From: CALMEC01 sp964628685
Lineage (GTDB): Bacteria > Actinomycetota > Thermoleophilia > Miltoncostaeales > Miltoncostaeaceae
Direction of reading: 5' to 3'
Length of the DNA stretch: 64,000 bases
NCBI GenBank assembly: GCA_964628685.1
Contig: CAZVNM010000006.1
Location: forward strand, 1 to 64,000
The position numbers were made by a program, and so were the translations under genes. Of this stretch, positions 9,010 to 17,680 are shown in pieces (position 1 is the stretch's first letter; each line of letters begins with the position of its first letter). A model generated the notes under the pieces. It did no database searches and had not been told where the DNA came from. It saw only the letters and a list, made by a program, of their open reading frames with translations.

Positions 9010-9978
9010 TCACGCGGACAGCGATTCGTGCGGCAGGAAGTGGTCGCGGAAGACGCGCAGCGCGTAGCGGTCCGTCATGCCGGCGACGTGGTCGCTCACC
9101 CGGGTGACCAGATCCTCCTCGGCCGCGGGCGGAAGCAGTTCGGGGCGTGCGTGGAAGAGGTCGAAGAGGTCCCGCACCACACGGTGGGCGCGGTCGGCCT
9201 CGTCGCTGTTGGGCGATGCCAGGTAGACGCGCTCGAACATGAACGTGCGCAGGTTGCGGAACACCTCACCGATCTCGTCACTCTGACGGATCTCGTCGGC
9301 GTCGCGGCTGGTCGCGACGATGTCCTGCACCAGGGTGGTCAGGCGCTGCGACGTCGTGGCCCCGAGCACCGCGATCTCGGCTGCCGGCAGCTCCTCGACC
9401 CGCAGCATCCCGGCGCGGACGGCGTCCTCGATGTCGTGGTTGACGTAGGCGACGCGGTCGACGAGCCGCACGACCTGCCCCTCGAGGGTCGGCGGCGGGG
9501 TCGGCCCGGTGTGACCGACGATGCCGTCGCGCACGCCCACCGTCAGGTTGAGACCCCGCCCGTCGCGCTCGATGCGCTCGACGATGCGCAGGCTCTGCTC
9601 GTTGTGCAGGAACCGCCGCCCGAAGCGCTCGGACAGGATGTCGTTGAGGGCGCTCTCCCCGGCGTGCCCGAACGGGGCGTGACCCAGGTCGTGCCCCATC
9701 GCGATGGCCTCCACGAGGTCCTCGTCCAGTGCCAGGGCGCGGGCCACGGTGCGGGCGAGCCCCGACACCTCGAGCGTGTGGGTGATGCGCGTGCGGTAGT
9801 GGTCGCCCTCCGGCGCGATGAAGACCTGGGTCTTGTGCTTCAGCCGGCGAAACGCCTTGGAGTGGATGATCCGGTCGCGGTCGCGCTGATAGGCGTTTCG
9901 CAGCGGGTCGTCCGCCTCGGGCGTGACGCGCACGGCCGCGTCCGGTCCGGCCGCGCGCGGGGAGCGCGCGGGGCTCAT
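9010..9978 (-). CDS. dgt: dGTPase-like deoxynucleoside triphosphate triphosphohydrolase (HD domain)
   Basis: A 322-residue HD-superfamily hydrolase. FRRLKHKTQVF precedes His67 of THTLEVSGLAR, the central His96-Asp97 pair lies in MGHDLGHAPFGHAGE, and a downstream metal-ligand Asp sits in VDRVAYVNHDIED. This layout is typical of the dGTPase-like type 2 family, which cleaves dNTPs to deoxynucleoside and tripolyphosphate. The start follows the gene upstream by a 4-bp ATGA overlap. It lies third in a trio with a HerA-like ATPase and an unknown protein, an order that hints at a shared nucleic-acid-related task. Confidence 0.88.
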   Translation of the reverse strand: MSPARSPRAAGPDAAVRVTPEADDPLRNAYQRDRDRIIHSKAFRRLKHKTQVFIAPEGDHYRTRITHTLEVSGLARTVARALALDEDLVEAIAMGHDLGHAPFGHAGESALNDILSERFGRRFLHNEQSLRIVERIERDGRGLNLTVGVRDGIVGHTGPTPPPTLEGQVVRLVDRVAYVNHDIEDAVRAGMLRVEELPAAEIAVLGATTSQRLTTLVQDIVATSRDADEIRQSDEIGEVFRNLRTFMFERVYLASPNSDEADRAHRVVRDLFDLFHARPELLPPAAEEDLVTRVSDHVAGMTDRYALRVFRDHFLPHESLSA

Positions 9979-10739
9979 CCGACGCCCGGAGTCGGCAGGA
10001 CGACCGGGAAGACCCAGGGGCCCAGGTGCCCGTCGGGGCCGCTCGCACCGATCGATCCGACGGTGAAGGTGAGGCCGGTCACGTCGCGCGGGATGCCGGG
10101 CGTGAGCGCGATGACGCCCTCCAGCCTGCTCCCGGCCCGTTCGACGCCGAGCGACGCCGAACGGTAGCGGCGGCCGCGGTCGTCGACCGCCAGGACGTCC
10201 AGCGCCGCAAGCGATCCGCGGCGCACCACATCGGCCGCATGCGCCAGGTAGCGGATGCGGGAGAAGTCCCGGTACCGCTCCAGGGAGAGCACCGCGACGG
10301 TGATCCCGTCGATCGTCTCCACCTGGCCGAGGGCCACCACGCCCACGAGGTCGGCGGGCTCCACGTACAGGGAGCGGTCGGCGGGGTCCATCACCAGATC
10401 CCACGGGGTGGGCACGGCGGACGCGTCCTCCTCCGCCTGCGCGGCGGCGAGCCGCTCCTGCACGGTGCGTGCGCTGCGGTGCTTCCAGATGCGGGGCGAG
10501 TTGCGGAAGACCGCGAGGAGGCCGCGGTGCGAGAACTGTCGTTCGTCGTCGGGGATGTACAGCCCGACGCTCTCCGCATCGGGGCGGCGCAGTTCGATGA
10601 ACGCCGCCGCGCGCGGGTCCGGACGCTCGTCGGTGCCGCAGCTGTCGGCGTAGTGCATGTGCGCGATCTCCCAGCCGTCCACAAGCATCTCGCACAGGTC
10701 GCCCAGACTGGAGAGGCGGAATCGCTCGCGGTCCACCAC
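9975..10739 (-). CDS. conserved hypothetical protein
   Basis: Not recognised. It is 254 residues, soluble, with no signal peptide or membrane helix. The N-terminal third (DLCEMLVDGWEIAHMHYADSC) looks alpha/beta. A central charged helix around 110-128 is rich in Arg, Ala and Glu. The C-terminal half alternates short strands and ends GPWVFPVVLPTPG. The GTG start lies 1 bp after the stop of the HerA-like ATPase, and its stop overlaps the start of the dGTPase-like gene, so it is translated with both and may act with them. Confidence 0.75.
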   Translation of the reverse strand: MVDRERFRLSSLGDLCEMLVDGWEIAHMHYADSCGTDERPDPRAAAFIELRRPDAESVGLYIPDDERQFSHRGLLAVFRNSPRIWKHRSARTVQERLAAAQAEEDASAVPTPWDLVMDPADRSLYVEPADLVGVVALGQVETIDGITVAVLSLERYRDFSRIRYLAHAADVVRRGSLAALDVLAVDDRGRRYRSASLGVERAGSRLEGVIALTPGIPRDVTGLTFTVGSIGASGPDGHLGPWVFPVVLPTPGVG

Positions 10740-10740
10740 C

Positions 10741-12258
10741 CTACCGCCGTTTCCGCCGGAGCATGCCGAAGATGCCCTTCACGACCTCGCGGGCGGCCGA
10801 CGAGTTGAGCACGTCCCCCACCCGACCGGCCAGCGAGTCGTCGGAGCGTCGGTCGCGACGGGGCGCCGCGGCCTCCGACTCACGGAGCGCCTTCTCGATC
10901 CGCTCGATGTCGCCGTCCAGCCGCGCGGCGAGGATCTCCTCGGCGCTCTCGCGGTCGACGCGCTGGTTGTACTTGGGTCCCAGCTGCGACCCGGCGATGA
11001 TCGCCGACCGTTCGGCGTCGGTGAGCGGCGCCATGCGCGACGCCGGCGGGTAGATGCGCGTGGCGGCGACCGGCGTGGGCACGCCCCTGGTGTCGAGCAC
11101 GGTCACCACGGCCTCGCCGACGCCGAGCGACTGGAGCGTCTCGCCGAGGTCGCGGTAGTGGTCGGTCATCGGGAAGGTCTCGACCGCCGCCTTGAGCGCC
11201 TTCGCGTCCTTGGGGGTGAAGGCCCGCACCGCGTGCTGCACCCGGTGGCCCAGCTGGCTCAGCACGGCGTCCGGGATGTCGGTGGGAAGCTGAGTGATGA
11301 AGAAGACCCCCACGCCCTTGGAGCGGATGAGCCGCACGGTCTGCGTGACGGCGTCGAGGAACCCCTTGCTCGCCCCGTTGAACAGCAGGTGGGCCTCGTC
11401 GAAGAAGAACGCGAGCACCGGTTTGTCGGGGTCACCGACCTCCGGGAGCTCCTCGAAGAGCTCCGCCAGCACCCACATGAGGAACGTCGAGAAGAGCGCC
11501 GGCTTCGTCGCCACCGTGGGCAGGGACATGATGGTGGCGATCCCGCGCCCGTCGGGCGTCGTGCGGATGAGGTCGTGCACGTCGAGCCCCGGTTCGCCGA
11601 AGAAGACGTCACCCCCGTCGGCCTCGAGCTCGGACACCTTGCGCTGGAGCACCCCGACGGTCGCCGACGAGAGCCCGCCCAGGCGCTTCAGGTCGTCCTT
11701 GCCGGGACCGACCAGGTAGGCGAGCGCGGCCCGCAGGTCCTCCAGCTCGATGAGCGCGAGGTCGTTCTCCTCGCAGAAGCGGAAGACGAGCGAGAGGCTC
11801 GACTCCTGGGTGGCGTTGAGCGACAGCACCTTCGACAGGAGCGTCGGACCGAACTGGGTGAGCGATGCGCGAAGCGGCACCCCGTCCTGCCCGGTGAGCG
11901 ACACGATCTCGACCGGGGCGGCCGCGGGCGTCCACTCGTAGTCCAGGGCGGCGGCCCGCTCGCTGATCTTCTCGTTCGGTTCGCCGGGCGCGGCGATGCC
12001 CGCCAGGTCGCCCTTCATGTCGGCCGCGAACACCGGGCAGCCCGCCGCGCAGATCTGCTCGGCGATGAGCTGCAGCGTCTTGGTCTTGCCGGTGCCGGTG
12101 GCACCCGCGATCAGCCCGTGGCGGTTGATGAGGTTGAGGGGGATCCGCACGTCCACGTCGGTGACCGGTGCGGCCGGGTCGACCAGGGGCCGCCCCAGGC
12201 GGATCGCCGGACCTTCGAACCCGTAGCCCTGTGCCAGATCAGCCGCGAAATCGGACAT
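10741..12258 (-). CDS. HerA-like ATPase, DUF853 family
   Basis: A 505-residue P-loop ATPase of the DUF853/YjgR branch of the HerA-FtsK superfamily. Walker A is GATGTGKT at 52-59, Walker B is AFFFDEAHLLF near residue 290, and FITQLPTDIPDAVLSQLGHR is the family sensor region. The C terminus is basic and charged (GMLRRKRR). These proteins are presumed hexameric motors acting on DNA or protein complexes; the real function is unknown. It opens a three-gene unit with the hypothetical protein and the dGTPase-like hydrolase. Confidence 0.85.
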   Translation of the reverse strand: MSDFAADLAQGYGFEGPAIRLGRPLVDPAAPVTDVDVRIPLNLINRHGLIAGATGTGKTKTLQLIAEQICAAGCPVFAADMKGDLAGIAAPGEPNEKISERAAALDYEWTPAAAPVEIVSLTGQDGVPLRASLTQFGPTLLSKVLSLNATQESSLSLVFRFCEENDLALIELEDLRAALAYLVGPGKDDLKRLGGLSSATVGVLQRKVSELEADGGDVFFGEPGLDVHDLIRTTPDGRGIATIMSLPTVATKPALFSTFLMWVLAELFEELPEVGDPDKPVLAFFFDEAHLLFNGASKGFLDAVTQTVRLIRSKGVGVFFITQLPTDIPDAVLSQLGHRVQHAVRAFTPKDAKALKAAVETFPMTDHYRDLGETLQSLGVGEAVVTVLDTRGVPTPVAATRIYPPASRMAPLTDAERSAIIAGSQLGPKYNQRVDRESAEEILAARLDGDIERIEKALRESEAAAPRRDRRSDDSLAGRVGDVLNSSAAREVVKGIFGMLRRKRR

Positions 12259-12295
12259 GTGGCGCGCCCCCCCGTTGTCATTTTCCGTTGGTGTC

Positions 12296-12315
12296 GCATC
12301 CCGCGCGGAGGATGC
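12296..12315 (-). terminator. stem-loop directly after the dikinase stop codon
   Basis: A 6-bp inverted repeat GCATCC/GGATGC with an 8-base GC-rich loop abuts the stop codon of the pyruvate phosphate dikinase gene. There is no T run, so this is only a candidate terminator. Confidence 0.4.
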
Positions 12316-14985
12316 CTACCGGTCCTTGCCGCCGACGCCGTCCTCACCCTCCACGGCGGCCTGGCCGGCGGCGATCCGCGCGACCTGCACACGGTACGGC
12401 GAACACGAGACGTAATCCAGTCCCTCCCGGTGACAGAACTTGACCGATTCGGGGTCACCGCCGTGCTCACCGCAGATCCCCAGCTTGATCGCCGGCTTGA
12501 CGCCGCGGGCCAGGCCGACCGCCATGTGCACCAGCTTGCCGACGCCGTCCTGGTCGAGGGTCTCGAACGGGTTGGCCGAGAGGATGTTCTTGGCCATGTA
12601 CCGGGTGAGGAACTTGCCCTCGGCGTCGTCGCGGCTGAATGCCAGCGCCGTCTGCGTGAGGTCGTTGGTGCCGAACGAGAAGAAGTCCGCCTCGGAGGCG
12701 ATCTCGTCGGCGGTGAGCGCGGCGCGCGGCACCTCGATCATGGTGCCCACCAGGTAGGCGAGCTCTTCGCCCTCACGCTCGAGCAGCCCGTCGGCCTCGG
12801 CACGCACCTCCTCGGCCAGCAGACGAAGCTCGCTGGCGAAGCCGATGAGCGGGATCATGATCTCGACCAGCGGCGGATGGCCGGTCTCGCGCTTGACGGC
12901 GATCGCCGCCGCGATGATCGCCCGCACCTGCATGCGGTAGATGGCCGGCCACTCGATGCCCAGACGGCATCCGCGCATGCCGAGCATGGGGTTCAGCTCG
13001 GAGAGCTCCTGCACGCGGCCGAGCCGGCGCATGAGCTCGGGGTCGACCCTGCCGGAGGTCCGCTGGTGCTCCACCTCGAGCGAGAGGTCGAGCAGGCTCG
13101 GCAGGAACTCGTGGAGCGGCGGGTCGAGCAGGCGGATGGTCACCGACAGCCCCTGCATGGCGCGGAAGATCCCGGTGAAGTCGTCGCGCTGGAAGGGCTC
13201 CAGCCGCTCGAGCGCGCTGTCGCGGGCGGCGTCGTCGGTGGCGAGGATCATCTCCTGCACGATCGGCAGGCGCTCCTCGGCGAAGAACATGTGCTCCGTG
13301 CGGCAGAGGCCGATGCCCTCGGCACCGAACGCACGGGCGCGCTCGGCGTCCTCCGGGTTGTCGGCGTTGGTGCGCACGCGCAGCCGCCGCGCCTTGTCTG
13401 CCCACTTGAGGATGCGGACGAGGTACTCGTTGTCCGACTGCGGTGGGATGAGCGGCGCCTCACCGGCGAACACGCCGCCGCTCGTCCCGTCGATCGTGAT
13501 GACGTCGCCCTCGCGGAACGTCTGTCCGCCCAGGGTGAAGGTGCCGGCGTCCTCGTCGATGTCGAGGCTGGAGACGCCGCAGACGGCGGGCTTGCCCATG
13601 CCGACCGCCACGATGGCGGCGTGCGAGGTCTTGCCCCCGCGGGCGGTGAGGATGCCCTGCGCGACGATCATGCCGTGCAGGTCGTCGGGGGTCGTCTCAT
13701 CGCGCACCAGGATGACCCGCTCACCCTCGTTGCCCCTGCGCTCGGCCTCGTCGGCCTCGAACACCACGGCGCCCACCGCCGCGCCGGGGCTTGCGTTGAC
13801 ACCTGACGCGAGCGGCTCGGCGGCCGTCTCCAGATCCAGCTGCGGCAGGAGCAGCTGGCGGATCTGTGTCGGATCGACGAGATCACGCAGCGACTCGCGC
13901 CACGTGACGGCCCCCTCGTCCACCAGGTCGACCGCGATCCGCGCCATGGCCTGCGCGCTGCGCTTGCCGTTGCGGGTCTGCAGCATGAACAGGCGTCCGT
14001 CCTCGATGGTGAACTCGACGTCCTGCATGTTGCGGTAGGTGCCCTCGAGCCGGTTCATCGTGGCGATCAGCTGGTCGAAGGCCTCGGGCAGCTCGTCCTT
14101 CAGCTCACCCAGCGGGCGCGGCGTGCGGATGCCGGCCACCACGTCCTCGCCCTGCGCGTTCACGAGGAAGTCGCCGAACGGCTCGCCCGACTCGCCGGTC
14201 ACGTTGTTGCGGCTGAAAGCCACGCCGGTGGCCGACCGCTCGCCGCTGTTGCCGAACACCATCTGCTGCACGTTGACGGCGGTCCCGAGGTCCCAGGGGA
14301 TGTTGTGCAGGCGCCGGTAGTCCTGGGCGCGGCGGTTGTCCCACGACTCGAACACCGCGCGGATGGCGGCGTCAAGCTGTGCCCGCGGCTCCTGGGGAAA
14401 CGGCTCGCCCCTGTCGGTCTCGTAGATCCCCTTGAAGGTCTCGACCAGGCCGCGCAGGTCGTCCTCGCTCAGGTCGACGTCGGCCTCCACGCCGCGCGCC
14501 CGCTTCAGATCGTCCAGGGCCCGCTCGAAGTGCTGCCTGGGCACCTCGGAGACCACGTCGCCGAACATCTGGATGAACCGCCGGTAGGAGTCGTAGGCGA
14601 AGCGGGCGTTGCCGGTGCGCCTGGCGAGGCCCTCGACGCTGCGGTCGTTGAGTCCCAGGTTGAGGACCGTGTCCATCATGCCGGGCATCGAGAACCGCGC
14701 CCCGCTTCGCACCGACACGAGCAGCGGGTCGTCCGGATCACCCAGGGTGCGTCCCGCGGAGGTCTCCAGGTGCTTCAGGTGCTCGGTCACCTGCGCGTCG
14801 AGGCCCGCGGGGGCCGTGTGGTTGTTGCGCAGGTAGGCCAGACACGCCGCGGTGGTGACCGTGAAGCCCTGCGGCACCGGCAGTCCCAGACGGGACATCT
14901 CGGCCAGGTTGGCGCCCTTCCCGCCCAGGAGATCGCGCATGTCCCGCGCACCCTCGGAGAAGTCGTACACGTACTTGTCGCTCAA
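12316..14985 (-). CDS. ppdK: pyruvate, phosphate dikinase
   Basis: An 889-residue enzyme interconverting pyruvate + ATP + Pi and PEP + AMP + PPi. The N-terminal ATP-grasp part begins YVYDFSEGARDMRDLLGGKG. The phosphohistidine domain has LTARGGKTSHAAIVAVGMG (catalytic His next to the Ser/Thr that is regulated in plants). The C-terminal PEP barrel has GTNDLTQTALAFSRDD and the catalytic Cys in GICGEHGGDP. Length matches bacterial PPDK (~880). I choose a TTG start because GAGGTGA lies five bases upstream; an in-frame GTG five codons back has no such site. No regulatory-protein gene is adjacent. Role: gluconeogenic or PPi-linked glycolytic control. Confidence 0.95.
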   Translation of the reverse strand: MSDKYVYDFSEGARDMRDLLGGKGANLAEMSRLGLPVPQGFTVTTAACLAYLRNNHTAPAGLDAQVTEHLKHLETSAGRTLGDPDDPLLVSVRSGARFSMPGMMDTVLNLGLNDRSVEGLARRTGNARFAYDSYRRFIQMFGDVVSEVPRQHFERALDDLKRARGVEADVDLSEDDLRGLVETFKGIYETDRGEPFPQEPRAQLDAAIRAVFESWDNRRAQDYRRLHNIPWDLGTAVNVQQMVFGNSGERSATGVAFSRNNVTGESGEPFGDFLVNAQGEDVVAGIRTPRPLGELKDELPEAFDQLIATMNRLEGTYRNMQDVEFTIEDGRLFMLQTRNGKRSAQAMARIAVDLVDEGAVTWRESLRDLVDPTQIRQLLLPQLDLETAAEPLASGVNASPGAAVGAVVFEADEAERRGNEGERVILVRDETTPDDLHGMIVAQGILTARGGKTSHAAIVAVGMGKPAVCGVSSLDIDEDAGTFTLGGQTFREGDVITIDGTSGGVFAGEAPLIPPQSDNEYLVRILKWADKARRLRVRTNADNPEDAERARAFGAEGIGLCRTEHMFFAEERLPIVQEMILATDDAARDSALERLEPFQRDDFTGIFRAMQGLSVTIRLLDPPLHEFLPSLLDLSLEVEHQRTSGRVDPELMRRLGRVQELSELNPMLGMRGCRLGIEWPAIYRMQVRAIIAAAIAVKRETGHPPLVEIMIPLIGFASELRLLAEEVRAEADGLLEREGEELAYLVGTMIEVPRAALTADEIASEADFFSFGTNDLTQTALAFSRDDAEGKFLTRYMAKNILSANPFETLDQDGVGKLVHMAVGLARGVKPAIKLGICGEHGGDPESVKFCHREGLDYVSCSPYRVQVARIAAGQAAVEGEDGVGGKDR

Positions 14986-14990
14986 CTGGA

Positions 14991-14997
14991 TCACCTC
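14991..14997 (-). promoter_or_regulatory. ribosome-binding site fixing the TTG start of ppdK
   Basis: GAGGTGA on the minus strand is a close match to the anti-Shine-Dalgarno complement and sits five bases before TTG. It overlaps the competing GTG codon, which therefore is unlikely to be the start. Confidence 0.6.
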
Positions 14998-15196
14998 GTG
15001 GCGGGATCGCCCGATGTCGGGTGCGATTGGTTCCGAAATCCGGCGTATCGACGGACTCATGACGGATGTCGCGTGCGCCCCACGGAGACACTCGGGACAC
15101 GCGGGATTCTACCCCTCGCCCCGTGACGCACGACCGGTCCGGGGGCCGCCGCGGGGCACCTGTCCCACCGATCCGCGGTCCGCCGTCCGGCCGGTC

Positions 15197-15925
15197 TCAG
15201 CCGCGCACGCCGGATCTGAGATTGACGCCCAGATGCTCGCGGAAGACCGACGCCGTCAGCCGTTCCACCCCGTCGGCCGCATGGGCGCCGATCACCACGT
15301 CGGCGGCCCCCAGCGGGGTCTCGATCAGACGGACGAACGCCTCGAACACCTCGGCATCGAAGGGTCCGCCCTCCGCCTCGCACGCGGTGCACAGCACCCC
15401 GCCCAACCGTGCCGAGAACGCGACGAGCGGACCGCGCGAGCCGCATGTGACGCAGCTCGCCATCTGGGGCAGGATGCCGGCGACCACGAGGAGCTTGGCG
15501 TGGACGCCCAGCACGATCGGGTCGTGGCGCGGGGGCCCGGAGCGTGGTTGGGCGTGTGCCAGGAGGTCGAGACCGCGCGAGAGCAGGTGGTAGGCGCCCT
15601 CGTTGGGCTCCTCCTCCACCAGCACGCGCATGGCGGCCTCGAGGATCGACCCGGACGCACGCAGACGATACCCCTCCATCCAGAGCCCGGCGTGGGCGTC
15701 CAGCACCTGGGCCTGTCGCACCGTGTACATGTCACCGCGCCCCTGGTGGAGCCCCAGGTGCACGCGCACCGACGGCTGCAGCCGTCCGCCCAGCTTGGAC
15801 GTGGCCTTGCGGGTGCCCTTGGCGATGGCCGACACGCGACCGCGCTCGCGCGTGTAGATGGTGAGGACGCTGTCGGCCTCGCCGTAGCGGATGGAGCGAA
15901 GGACGATGGCGTCGGTCTCGAGCAC
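15197..15925 (-). CDS. recO: DNA repair protein RecO
   Basis: A 242-residue RecO: an N-terminal OB fold (TDAIVLRSIRYGEADSVLTIYTRERGRVSAIAKG), a helical middle, and a zinc site formed by Cys-x2-Cys in SCVTCGS and LCTACEAEGG. It loads RecA at gapped DNA with RecF and RecR and anneals complementary strands. Size and motif order are normal. The gene is alone on the minus strand between the dikinase leader and glutaredoxin. Confidence 0.95.
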   Translation of the reverse strand: MLETDAIVLRSIRYGEADSVLTIYTRERGRVSAIAKGTRKATSKLGGRLQPSVRVHLGLHQGRGDMYTVRQAQVLDAHAGLWMEGYRLRASGSILEAAMRVLVEEEPNEGAYHLLSRGLDLLAHAQPRSGPPRHDPIVLGVHAKLLVVAGILPQMASCVTCGSRGPLVAFSARLGGVLCTACEAEGGPFDAEVFEAFVRLIETPLGAADVVIGAHAADGVERLTASVFREHLGVNLRSGVRG

Positions 15926-16008
15926 CCGCCCATTGTGGCAAGCGGGATCCGACGACTCGGGTCCGACGTGTCCGGCGCCGCGGTCGCGCGTGCCCTACCA
16001 TCAGGCGG

Positions 16009-16278
16009 ATGGCGCAGATCACCATGTACACGAGCGACCGGTGCCCCTACTGCGTGCGGGCCAAGCGGCTGCTCGACAGCAAGGGCGTCGAGTACGAGGA
16101 GATCTTCATCGGGCTCGACGACTTCGAGGCGCGGCAGCGGATCTTCGAGCTCACCGGTGCAATGACGGTGCCGCAGATCATCATCGACGGCACCCCCATC
16201 GGCGGCTGGGATCAGCTGTCGGCGCTCGACAGCGCCGGCGAGCTCGATCCGATGATCGCCGCCCCGTCCGACTCCTGA
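16009..16278 (+). CDS. grxC: glutaredoxin
   Basis: An 89-residue dithiol glutaredoxin: MAQITMYTSDRCPYCVRAKR carries the CPYC active site at residues 12-15. TVPQIIIDGTPIGGWDQL contains the cis-proline and the glycine pair that bind glutathione or a similar thiol. It reduces disulfides in the cytosol. The gene ends four bases from the convergent ABC ATPase gene. If the host lacks glutathione, as many actinobacteria do, the partner thiol may be mycothiol or thioredoxin reductase. Confidence 0.93.
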   Translation: MAQITMYTSDRCPYCVRAKRLLDSKGVEYEEIFIGLDDFEARQRIFELTGAMTVPQIIIDGTPIGGWDQLSALDSAGELDPMIAAPSDS

Positions 16279-16282
16279 CGGT

Positions 16283-17680
16283 CTAGGCGGGCGGCGACCC
16301 GTCGGGCCGGTCGTCGATCGGCACGCCCGCGGACTCCGCCACCGGCAGCGGGAACCAGCAGGCGCAGGTGTGCGCCGGAGACCCGTCGATCGGCTCCAGC
16401 TCCGGCACGTCGCGGCTGCACTCCACCGGCACATAGGGCGGCGGCGGCAGCTCGGGCGCCTCGTCGGCCGCCGCCTCGTCCCCGCGCGGATCGTCGTCGG
16501 TGATCGAACCCGGCGGCGCGTCGGCGGCCGGCAGGTCCTCGGTGGGCGTGCGCTCGTGGTCCAGGATCCCCTCGCCCCCACCGGCCCCGGCCGCCAGCGA
16601 TGCGAGCGCCTCGGAATCGAGTACGTCGACCGCCTCCTGCGCGCGGCGGTCGAGGTCCGCGTAGTCGCCTGCCGATGCGGCCAGCGTCTCGTGCTCCGCA
16701 CGGTCGTCGCCCTCGACACCCGCGTCGGCGAGCGCCTCCAGCATGGCCACCACGTCCGGGTTCGCCTCCATGTAGAGGCGACGGGCACGGTCGCAGCGGG
16801 GATGGAACCGACATCCGCTCGGGGGATCGGTGGGCGACGGCACGTCACCCACCAGCACCTGCCGTCTGCGGTTGCGCGCCAGGGCGGGATCCGGGATCGG
16901 CACCGCCGAGAGCAGCGCGCTCGCGTACGGGTGACGCGGCCGCTGCACGAGCTCGTCCGACGGCGCAAGCTCGGCGATCTTGCCGACGTACATGACCGCG
17001 ATGCGGTCGCAGACGTGACGCACCACCGACAGGTCGTGGGCGATGAAGACGAGTGTCAGCCCCAGCTCGCGTTTGAGGTCGGCCAGCAGGTTGATGATCT
17101 GGGCCTGGATCGACACGTCGAGCGCCGACACCGGCTCGTCGGCCACGATCAGCTTGGGCTTCACCGCGATCGCACGGGCCACGCCGATGCGCTGACGCTG
17201 CCCGCCCGAGAACTCGTGCGGGTAGCGGTTGTAGTGCTCGGGGTTCAGGCCCACCATGTCCATCAGGTCGCGCACCCGCTGCCGGCGCGCGCCCTCGCTC
17301 CGCTCGATGCGGTGGATCTCGAACGGCTCACCGATGATCGACCCCACGGTCTTGCGGGGGTTGAGCGACGAGTAGGGGTCCTGGAAGATCATCTGCATCT
17401 CGCGACGAAGCGGCTTCAGCGACATCGCGTCCAGATGCGAGATGTCGCGGCCGTCGAACGTGACGGTGCCCGCGGTGGGCTCGAGCAGACGCAGGATGAG
17501 ACGCGCCGTGGTGGACTTGCCGCAGCCGGACTCGCCCACCAGGCCGATCGTCTCGCCCCGCAGCACGTCGAACGACACGTCGTCCACCGCGTGGACCGCA
17601 CCCACCTGCCGCTGCAGGAGGCCGCGGCGGATCGGGAAGTGCTTGACCAGGTTGCGCACCTCGACGAGCGGCGTGCTCAT
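16283..17680 (-). CDS. oligopeptide-type ABC transporter ATPase (OppF/DppF-like) with inserted acidic segment
   Basis: A 465-residue ATP-binding subunit. Walker A is GESGCGKST (49-57), the signature is FSGGQRQRIGVARA near 158, Walker B is LIVADEP, and the H loop is FIAHDLSVV. The oligo_HPY region begins GCRFHPRC (Cys290, Cys296). About 110 residues of acidic, Ala/Asp/Glu/Pro-rich sequence (about 303-415) then separate it from the second cysteine group (Cys421, Cys439, Cys441), which normally follows at once. The ATG overlaps the stop of the partner ATPase gene. It energises peptide import with that OppD-like subunit. Confidence 0.92.
   Translation of the reverse strand: MSTPLVEVRNLVKHFPIRRGLLQRQVGAVHAVDDVSFDVLRGETIGLVGESGCGKSTTARLILRLLEPTAGTVTFDGRDISHLDAMSLKPLRREMQMIFQDPYSSLNPRKTVGSIIGEPFEIHRIERSEGARRQRVRDLMDMVGLNPEHYNRYPHEFSGGQRQRIGVARAIAVKPKLIVADEPVSALDVSIQAQIINLLADLKRELGLTLVFIAHDLSVVRHVCDRIAVMYVGKIAELAPSDELVQRPRHPYASALLSAVPIPDPALARNRRRQVLVGDVPSPTDPPSGCRFHPRCDRARRLYMEANPDVVAMLEALADAGVEGDDRAEHETLAASAGDYADLDRRAQEAVDVLDSEALASLAAGAGGGEGILDHERTPTEDLPAADAPPGSITDDDPRGDEAAADEAPELPPPPYVPVECSRDVPELEPIDGSPAHTCACWFPLPVAESAGVPIDDRPDGSPPA

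Noticed and set aside
9975..12258. Complete known anti-phage defence system
   Set aside because: The ATPase is of the DUF853/YjgR type, which is widespread as a chromosomal gene, and no recognised effector accompanies it; kept only as a speculative finding.
10657..13806. 1049-residue open frame on the plus strand
   Set aside because: It is antisense to the HerA-like ATPase and the dikinase. Its translation is Arg/His/Asp-rich without domains, as expected for a shadow frame in GC-rich DNA.
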